This document shows, piece by piece, positions 62,101 through 64,000 of a stretch of DNA of 64,000 bases. The position numbers were made by a program, and so were the translations under genes. The DNA comes from Notamacropus eugenii. Lineage: Eukaryota > Chordata > Mammalia > Diprotodontia > Macropodidae. The stretch lies in contig NC_092876.1 of NCBI RefSeq assembly GCF_028372415.1, positions 219,529,528 through 219,593,527 of the forward strand. Direction: 5' to 3'. The notes beneath the pieces are model-generated. The model saw only the letters and a list, made by a program, of their open reading frames with translations, did no database searches and had not been told where the DNA came from. Numbering within the stretch: the stretch's first letter is position 1; each line of letters opens with the position of its first letter.

Positions 62101-62943
62101 GCAAGGACCCCGGCATACACAGAAGAGACTGCTGTACAGGTGTTTAGATCTGCTTTTCTAAAAGGAAAGTAACTTTTGAGGGGTCAGCAATCTACTTTAA
62201 TCAGGCACATATATCATTCACTTAGTTCAGGGGAAAAAAGTCAGCACCCTGAACTTCAGAGAAAATACAGAGAAATAAAGACCAACAGACAGGGGTTCCA
62301 ACTGCCTGACCACAGATGATACATACATCATTACCAGAAAGAGGAGCACCAACATCGAGGTTTTCAAAGCTAGGGAGCTTCTTAGTGGCTACCCAGAGTC
62401 TTATCTGGCACTTAAACTTTTCAAACAGTAAACCCCAAAGTAAAACCTCACCTCAGAGTACATATGTACTTTTTAGAGCTGGAGAGCACAACCCTCATGA
62501 CCCAGTGCCGCATTAGAAATTAACAAAAGGTACCTGAGGCCTATTAATGGGTATGGAAGATCTTTAACTCTTCCCCCCACCCACTATTAACCTTACATTA
62601 ACATTACAAATATATATAGCACAGTGTTGGTGGTAATAAGGTATGAAAATAAATAGAAATATGGTATTTCTAGGGTATACTTTCACTAATAAAACAGATC
62701 TAATAACGAATTTTTTAAAAAAAACTCTAATTGATAGTTCAAAACAAGCAACTTTAAAAATATATACCTAAATTTACTTAATGTATTTCATGAAGAAGAA
62801 CCTATATCAAGGAAATGTACAGAAGTATAAAAGATGTTGCTGATAAAATTTTAGATAACATACCAGAAACTCCTGGGGGTGTCTTAATGAATTTTCCATT
62901 AAAATGACCAATAACTGCTTCACATTTTTCTGTTGATTCCATC
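25355..62943 (-). CDS. RBMS1: RBMS1, single-stranded-interacting RNA-binding protein (3' eight coding exons; partial in window)
   Basis: Eight exons on the minus strand (62943-62864, 39956-39850, 38528-38479, 38163-38070, 30146-30096, 28288-28178, 26806-26726, 25432-25355) join without a frame break into about 217 residues. They match the C-terminal half of RBMS1/MSSP as I know it: [18 protein letters not shown] (end of RRM2), then [10 protein letters not shown], then [37 protein letters not shown] and a C-terminus ending YTYQQNK. Family knowledge: RBMS proteins carry two RRMs, bind single-stranded DNA and A/U-rich RNA, act in nucleus and cytoplasm, and affect transcription, replication and mRNA stability. 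RBMS1 is about 400 residues, so roughly half is present; RRM1 and most of RRM2 are outside the window. RBMS2 and RBMS3 are less likely because the C-terminal exons follow RBMS1. All splice sites seen are GT-AG. Confidence 0.95.
25433..26725 (-). other. RBMS1 intron, unique sequence
   Basis: 1.3-kb intron with canonical ends; no repeat or other feature recognised. Confidence 0.7.
26726..26806 (-). CDS. RBMS1: RBMS1 exon: [16 protein letters not shown] region
   Basis: 81-bp symmetric exon of 27 codons. The acceptor TTTCAG ends at 26807 and the donor GAG|GTGGGT begins at 26725. It encodes [20 protein letters not shown], then TAAVPVE. Tyr/Gln/Ala-rich sequence of the C-terminal region, matching RBMS1. 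Confidence 0.95.
26807..28177 (-). other. RBMS1 intron
   Basis: 1.4-kb intron, unique except for a family A head at 27958-28110. Confidence 0.7.
27958..28110 (+). repeat. Family A repeat, head only
   Basis: TATTTATTGAGTGCCTATTA, TGTGCAAAGTGCTGTG and CTCTCAAGGAGCTTACAATC match the start of this family. Confidence 0.7.
28178..28288 (-). CDS. RBMS1: RBMS1 exon: [16 protein letters not shown] region
   Basis: 111-bp symmetric exon of 37 codons. The acceptor GTCTAG ends at 28289 and the donor ACA|GTAGGT begins at 28177. It reads [20 protein letters not shown], then [17 protein letters not shown]. The low-complexity Ser/Gln/Met/Leu composition is normal for the C-terminal half of RBMS proteins. 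An ancient interspersed repeat ends only about 70 bp from the donor. Confidence 0.95.
28289..30095 (-). other. RBMS1 intron, unique sequence
   Basis: 1.8-kb intron; an A18 run near 29238 and T runs near 28491 are the only repeats. Open frames here have no splice or codon support. Confidence 0.7.
30096..30146 (-). CDS. RBMS1: RBMS1 exon: [17 protein letters not shown]
   Basis: 51-bp exon in phase 0 on both sides, encoding exactly [17 protein letters not shown]. The acceptor is CTTTAG (ending at 30147) and the donor GTAAGT starts at 30095. Being symmetric, it could be skipped without changing frame, but nothing in the sequence shows that it is. Confidence 0.95.
31215..31390 (-). repeat. MIR-type SINE, reversed
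   Basis: GGAATTAGAGCTAAACGGGC, TTCTTAGGGTCACATAGCTT and CAATGCTTTATCTACTGTTC. Confidence 0.6.
33895..34110 (-). repeat. MIR-type SINE nested in family A
   Basis: GAGCTACCATTTATATAGTG, AAGTTAAATGACTTGTCACA, TAATGACTATACCACCTAAT; a reversed element. Confidence 0.7.
34625..35045 (-). mobile_element. L1 3' UTR nested in family A
   Basis: Plus-strand ATAGTATCCCATTACATTCA and ATCATAACTTGTTCAGTTAT are the reverse of the ...TAATGGGATACTA... region of marsupial L1 3' UTRs (compare 45310-45400). Confidence 0.7.
36440..36560 (+). repeat. Family A head
   Basis: CATATTTATTAAGCATGTCA with TTCTTTCCCTCAAGAAGTTC. Confidence 0.6.
36560..37080. repeat. Unassigned GC-richer tract, probably an interspersed repeat
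   Basis: Two loosely similar blocks, GGATTTGGGAGGGGTTCTCT (36663) and GAACTGGGAGGAACTCTCCA (36880), each preceded by GGGC(C/T)CCCTCC. Base composition differs from the surrounding intron. I cannot name the family. Confidence 0.4.
37710..37922 (+). repeat. Family B SINE, full copy
   Basis: CTGTGATTTCATCAGTGTAG, CACCAATGAAGACCAGCAAC, GGCACTGAGAGGTTAAAATT and GTCACAGGCAAGGTATTTCT, colinear with 38812-39060. Confidence 0.7.
38070..38163 (-). CDS. RBMS1: RBMS1 exon: [13 protein letters not shown] region
   Basis: 94-bp exon. The acceptor TTCCAG ends at 38164 and the donor CAG|GTTTGT begins at 38069, a slightly weak donor with T at intron position +3. After completing the Gly codon it encodes [20 protein letters not shown] followed by [11 protein letters not shown], a Ser/Thr/Tyr/Pro-rich, probably disordered segment. 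Confidence 0.95.
38479..38528 (-). CDS. RBMS1: RBMS1 exon: AGMTLTYDP motif
   Basis: 50-bp exon. The acceptor CTATAG ends at 38529 and the donor GTATGT begins at 38478. It starts in phase 0 with GCT GGA ATG and encodes [16 protein letters not shown] plus two bases of a Gly codon completed by the next exon. The [10 protein letters not shown] motif is one of the most conserved stretches of RBMS proteins outside the RRMs. The intron to the next exon is only 315 bp. Confidence 0.95.
38700..38810 (+). repeat. L2-type 3' tail
   Basis: AACTCTTTGAGGACAGGGTC and AGTACAGTGCCTAGTCAAGA. Confidence 0.6.
38812..39062 (+). repeat. Family B SINE
   Basis: CTTATGATTTAACTGGCACA, TTACTTGCCAAGGGTCAGCC, AAGTCAGAGGTGGGACTTTA and ATGCCATGCTGCCTCTCAG. 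Confidence 0.65.
39145..39362 (-). repeat. MIR-type SINE, reversed
   Basis: TGTAGACAAAGAAACTGAGG, AGTTGCCCAGGATTTCATAA and GAAAGGATTTGAACTCGTTT. Confidence 0.7.
39850..39956 (-). CDS. RBMS1: RBMS1 exon: post-RRM2 linker
   Basis: 107-bp exon. The acceptor CTTAG is at 39957-39961 and the donor GAG|GTGAGG begins at 39849. Read from the split Ala codon it gives [19 protein letters not shown] followed by [25 protein letters not shown] closes RRM2; the basic Lys/Arg/Gln/Asn stretch is the linker typical of the family. As I recall, some RBMS1 isoforms carry three extra residues (Val-Arg-Leu) at this junction. Here the bases after GAG are GTGAGGCTT followed by ATGAGT, so a second donor 9 bases downstream would lack its GT. 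Confidence 0.95.
40190..40392 (-). repeat. MIR-type SINE, reversed
   Basis: TCTACAGATGGGGGAACTGA, GCAGTTTCCCCAAGGTCAAA. Confidence 0.65.
40465..40695 (+). repeat. MIR/tRNA-type SINE, nearly full length
   Basis: TAGATAGAATGCTGGGCCTG, GAGTCAGGAAAGCCTAAGTT, TAGCTGTATAACTCTGGCCA, TGTGGTGAGGATCAAAGGAG and CATAGTAGGTGCTTAATAAA. Confidence 0.85.
41074..41133. repeat. (CA)n microsatellite
   Basis: About 29 uninterrupted CA units. Confidence 0.97.
41630..42112 (+). repeat. L2 LINE 3' end
   Basis: CCTGGCCCCTTCCTACCTTT, ACACTGGCCTCCTTGCTGTT, CTTGAATGTTCTTCTTTTCA, CCGTGCCTGGCATATTGTAG and ATGCTTGTTGGATTGACTTG, the standard order of L2 3' ends. Confidence 0.85.
42605..43765 (+). repeat. Family A repeat split by a tRNA-SINE
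   Basis: Head 42610-42725 (GAAGGAGCTTGCATTTTAAT), TG microsatellite 42731-42768, GTCTTGAAGGAAACCAGGGA (42863), then after the SINE GGGAGCCAATGGAATTTAAT (43369), ACATGTGTAGACTTCTACTT and TTATTGTAATAGTTCAGGTA (43499). Confidence 0.65.
42995..43245 (+). repeat. tRNA-derived marsupial SINE, full length, nested
   Basis: GGGCAGCTAGATAGTACAGT, TATGATCTTGGGCATGTCAC, TCAGTAAAATGAGCTGGAGA, GCCAAGAAAACCCCAAATGG and AGTCAGACATGTCTGAAACA. Confidence 0.9.
44935..45460 (-). mobile_element. L1 3' UTR
   Basis: Plus-strand TAGCATACTAGGATGCCATT, CTCAACAGATGGATACCCCT and AGAGCTGCTATTAATATTTT are the reverse of marsupial L1 3' sequence. Confidence 0.75.
46172..47850 (+). mobile_element. L1 5' UTR plus ORF1, no ORF2
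   Basis: Starts with the L1 5' end motif GGGGCAGAGCCAAGATGGTG GAGTAG. The 5' UTR runs to an ATG at 46848, followed by a broken ORF1. The element stops near 47850, where an oppositely oriented family C SINE begins. Nothing resembling ORF2 or an L1 3' end follows on the right. Confidence 0.85.
46848..47846 (+). pseudogene. L1 ORF1p remnant (coiled coil, RRM, C-terminal domain)
   Basis: N-terminus MPQKGKK is followed by an early stop. The open part 46893-47291 holds a coiled coil with heptads ([20 protein letters not shown] to [17 protein letters not shown]). After a frameshift the RRM appears ([39 protein letters not shown]), then the C-terminal domain ([40 protein letters not shown]). ORF1p is the nucleic-acid chaperone of L1 ribonucleoprotein. 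Broken by several frameshifts and stops; not functional. Confidence 0.9.
47855..48135 (-). repeat. Family C SINE, 5' half
   Basis: In plus-strand reading AAATCTTCACATGCTTGGGG, CCAGCTTCTTGGAACCACAG, GTGAGAGTTGGGCGACACCC and AAAAGGGCTTGGCAAGCCTT are the reverse of 1716-1990. Confidence 0.8.
48135..48660 (+). repeat. SINE fragments, tRNA-type
   Basis: 48170-48270 (CTAGTTGTGTGACCCTGGAT) and 48450-48655 (GGCAGCTAGGTGGTATGGTG, CACTGGGCTTGGAATCAGGA, TAGCTGTGTGACCCCGGGCA). Between them a short unique piece. Confidence 0.75.
48895..49075 (+). repeat. L2 LINE fragment
   Basis: GAACACTGGCCAACTTGCTG, CATGACTGGAATGTTCTTTC and TGACTTCCTTCAAGATTCAA. Confidence 0.75.
49655..49830 (-). repeat. MIR-type SINE, reversed
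   Basis: CATCTTACAGAGAGGAAACT, GGTCACACAAGTAGTAAGTG. Confidence 0.7.
50280..50525 (-). mobile_element. L1 3' end fragment
   Basis: Plus-strand AAACTTTTAACATTCGTTTT CACAAAATTTTGGGTTCC followed by a C-rich stretch; its reverse resembles the extreme 3' end of marsupial L1. Confidence 0.6.
50862..50886. repeat. (TCA)n short tandem repeat
   Basis: ATCATCATCATCATCATCACC. Confidence 0.9.
50930..51960 (+). repeat. Family A repeat
   Basis: Head near 50940-51060 (CTAACAGAACTTACGCTCTG), AATTTTGAAGGGAACGGAGA, CAATGGAGCAGAAGGGAGAA, AAGAGACCATTACAATATTC (51468), GAGATTGCCTATAGGACATC (51828). An L2-like tail lies near 51720-51760. Confidence 0.55.
52068..52075. repeat. Target-site duplication, left copy (CCTTAGCA)
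   Basis: Identical to 52200-52207 across the MITE; eight bases, no mismatch. Confidence 0.88.
52076..52199. mobile_element. Foldback hAT-type MITE, 124 bp
   Basis: Left end CAGGCCTGCACAACCTGTAG; the right end reversed reads CAGGCCTACACCACCTGCAG. The similarity continues inward (AGCCCATGAAAATGTACAGG against GGCCCATGAAAAATGTAGAG), so almost the whole element folds into one imperfect hairpin of about 55-bp arms. Both flanks carry the same 8 bases, CCTTAGCA (52068-52075 and 52200-52207), the target duplication length of hAT transposases. No coding sequence. Confidence 0.88.
52200..52207. repeat. Target-site duplication, right copy (CCTTAGCA)
   Basis: Identical to 52068-52075. Confidence 0.88.
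54530..54780 (+). repeat. MIR-type SINE
   Basis: AGGAGGCAGTAGGGTACCAC, GGATTCAAATCCTGTCTATA, TTTTCCTCATCTCTAAAATG, CATTGTGAAGATCAAATGAA. Confidence 0.7.
54815..55075. mobile_element. Possible old hAT-like DNA transposon
   Basis: GTGTCAAAGACCCTCTCCTT CTTTGGCAG at one side and TATCTATGGACCCTAGGTAA AGAAC at the other resemble the GGACCC...AAGAACCC ends of mammalian hAT elements. Borders and target duplication not resolved. Confidence 0.4.
57020..57482 (+). repeat. L2 LINE 3' end
   Basis: GCTCCTGTGATTGGAATATT, TTCCTTCAAGACTCAGCTCC, TAGCACTTAGCACATTTATT and ACAAATGTTTGTTAATTGTT. Confidence 0.75.
57835..57998 (+). repeat. MIR-type SINE
   Basis: CATGTGACCTAGGGAAAAAT, CAGTTTCCTCATCTGTAAAA and CTTCTAGCTCTAAATCTGTG. 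Confidence 0.8.
58518..58605 (-). repeat. Family C SINE, 3' end
   Basis: GCTGAAGAAGACCATGCCAT CAGAGAAATGATGACATG, nearly identical to 5180-5240. Confidence 0.75.
58655..58918 (+). repeat. tRNA-derived marsupial SINE
   Basis: AGCAGCTAGGTGGCAGAGTA, GCTGTGTGACCCCAGGCAAG, TTGCTGTGAGGATCAAATGA and ACACTTAACAAATGCTTGTT. Confidence 0.88.
59555..59720 (+). repeat. Family A head
   Basis: TTAACAAGCATTGATTAAAT ATTCACTAAGTGTTTG with a degenerate CTCCTTAATTTTAAGTAG block. Confidence 0.5.
60205..60345 (+). repeat. tRNA-derived marsupial SINE, short form
   Basis: GGGTGTAGCTAGGTGGCCCA, GGTGTCAGGAGGACCTGAAT, TACTAGCAGTGTGACATTAG and ending CTTGCCTTGCAAAAGCAAAA. Confidence 0.88.
60490..60650 (+). repeat. 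Family A head
   Basis: CAACAAGCATTTATTAAATG CCTACTGTATGC and a degenerate continuation. Confidence 0.5.
61845..62085 (-). repeat. MIR-type SINE, reversed
   Basis: GCTAACATTTATACAGATAG, TTCTGTGAGGTAGGTGCTAT, TTTACAGATAAAGAAACTGA and TTTGCTCTATCCACTGTGCC. Confidence 0.8.
62086..62863. other. RBMS1 intron next to the RRM2 exon, no repeat recognised
   Basis: Unique AT-rich sequence. Confidence 0.5.
62864..62943 (-). CDS. RBMS1: RBMS1 exon: C-terminal end of RRM2
   Basis: 80-bp exon. The acceptor is AATAG at 62944-62948 and the donor G|GTATGT begins at 62863. It starts with the last base of a split codon (AG|G, Arg) and reads [18 protein letters not shown], then IKTPPGVS, ending with the first base of an Ala codon. 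The residues correspond to the last strand-helix-strand part of RRM2 (alpha-2 [12 protein letters not shown], beta-4 KFIK). The preceding RRM2 exon, with the RNP motifs, lies beyond the right edge. Confidence 0.95.
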
Positions 62944-63284
62944 CTATTGACATATAAATACAAAACACTTTGTAAATATTTAGATATCTTTTTATTTTTA
63001 ATTTTGTTTTGTGTGTAGGTGAATGCCATTAAGTATAAATAGGTATGCCCTGGTAAAATGTAATTCTAATAAAATAAAAGCTGGTTTATTTGGTAGTTTA
63101 TAAGATTAAAGCCTATCAATGCTCATGCACAGTTATATAAAAATAATTGCTGTTTCTAACTGATGAGCCCAAAGCACCTTTTAAATAATAAATATTAATT
63201 TGTATCCAGTGTACTTTTAGCATTATTTTTGTATTTGAATTCTTTGAAAATTGGTATCTGTATTGAAAATTGGTAACAGATGTT

Positions 63285-63760
63285 TTTAAATTTTTTGCTC
63301 TCAAGATCCTTATATATTTGAGGATCCCAAAGAGCTTTCATTTATCATGTAATTATATCTATCAATATTCACCATATTAGGTTTTTAAAAATTTTATTAA
63401 TTTAGCATAACAGTGACAAATTCAACACAACTTTTAAATAAAAAAAAAAACTTTTTAAAAAAGTGAGAAAGTGGCATTATTTTTGCAAATCTCTTTAATG
63501 TCTGGATTAATGCAGAAGAGATGGGATTCTTATATCACTTATGTATTCAATCTGTTGCACTGTGTGGTTTTGATTCAAGTATATGAAGAAATCCAGCCTT
63601 ACAGATATGTAGTTAGAAATAGAAGGATTATTTTAATAAGCAGGTAACATTTTAGTATAATTACAGAAATAGTTTTGATCTCATAAGACTCCCGAAAGAG
63701 TCTTTGGAACTCCCCAGTAGTCCACAGACCACACGGAGAGTATTTCTGGTCTCTGTAGTT
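63285..63760 (-). mobile_element. Old mammalian hAT-like DNA transposon
   Basis: GCAAATCTCTTTAATGTCTG, ATTCAATCTGTTGCACTG, AATAGTTTTGATCTCATAAG, CTCCCGAAAGAGTCTTTGGA and GTCCACAGACCACAC follow in order an element whose complementary end reads TGTGGTCC..GGACCC. It is a noncoding, heavily mutated copy. I do not name the subfamily. It lies in the RBMS1 intron upstream of the 62943 exon. Confidence 0.6.
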
Positions 63761-64000
63761 ACACTGAGAGAAGCTAAGTTCAGATAGACTCATTACCAGT
63801 TTGGCCACAGGGTGATGAACTGAACAGCCACAACAATTCTAGAAGGTCATCTATTAAGTTATATTTGGAGGTCCATCTGCATCAGTAGTGCTCCAACATT
63901 AAATTAAAGCTCCACCAAATCCTGAAGGATCCTTTGGCATAGGCTCTGTTAGCACAATCAAAGTGTTGGTTGTTTCTCAACGGTGTCAATCGCATCCATT
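63761..64000. other. RBMS1 intron at window edge
   Basis: No exon for the preceding part of RRM2 (RNP motif segment) is seen before the edge, so it lies further right. Confidence 0.5.

Larger units (their letters stand above)
39957..62863 (-). other. RBMS1 large intron (22.9 kb)
   Basis: Lies between the end-of-RRM2 exon and the linker exon. Unique stretches: 42120-42600, 43770-44930, 45460-46170, 49080-49650, 52210-54480, 55080-57010, 59000-59550 and 60660-61840. The rest is repeats, listed separately. No extra exon is recognisable. Confidence 0.8.

Noticed and set aside
1..64000. CRISPR arrays, operons, integrative elements, rRNA
   Set aside because: Sequence is vertebrate with introns and SINE/LINE repeats; tandem arrays seen are microsatellites without spacers.

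Overview
The window is vertebrate nuclear DNA, almost certainly from a marsupial. It is AT-rich, dense in interspersed repeats and microsatellites, and its only recognisable host gene is spliced with GT-AG introns. Several repeats have the consensus features of marsupial elements: tRNA-type SINEs starting GGGCAGCTAG(A/G)TGG, L1 5' and 3' ends of the marsupial type, and MIR/L2-type sequences. I cannot tell an American from an Australian marsupial.

The host gene is RBMS1 (RNA-binding motif, single-stranded-interacting protein 1; MSSP), on the minus strand. Eight coding exons are visible from 62943 down to 25348. They start in the second RRM, run through the linker and the Pro/Gln/Ser-rich C-terminal region, and end at a TAA at 25355-25357. 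A final exon (about 17880-20476) is entirely 3' UTR and ends at an AATAAA signal (17892-17897). All eight exons join in frame with canonical splice sites, giving about 217 residues. The 5' half of the gene (N-terminus, RRM1 and most of RRM2) lies beyond 64000.

Positions 1-17860 are downstream flank with no host exon that I recognise. They hold an L1 ORF2 fragment (minus), a SINE and a LINE sharing the same 5' sequence (1713-5135), an ancient repeat carrying L1 insertions (6310-9590), a compound TG/GGGA/GA repeat next to a CpG-rich patch with an E-box (10980-11760), and a SINE/MIR cluster (12620-15565).

Positions 17880-62943 are RBMS1 and its introns. The introns carry a degenerate RTE-type reverse transcriptase (23660-24850), long copies of an ancient unassigned repeat family, L2 and L1 3' ends, an L1 5' UTR plus ORF1 without ORF2 (46172-47850), and a 124-bp hAT-type MITE with a perfect 8-bp target-site duplication (52076-52199). 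Positions 62944-64000 are intron with an old hAT-like DNA transposon.

There is no sign of bacterial genes, CRISPR arrays, rRNA, or an intact mobile-element gene. The most interesting items are the foldback hAT MITE inside the RBMS1 transcript, the ORF1-only L1, the SINE that shares its 5' half with a LINE, and a probable loss of a small tandem splice donor in RBMS1.
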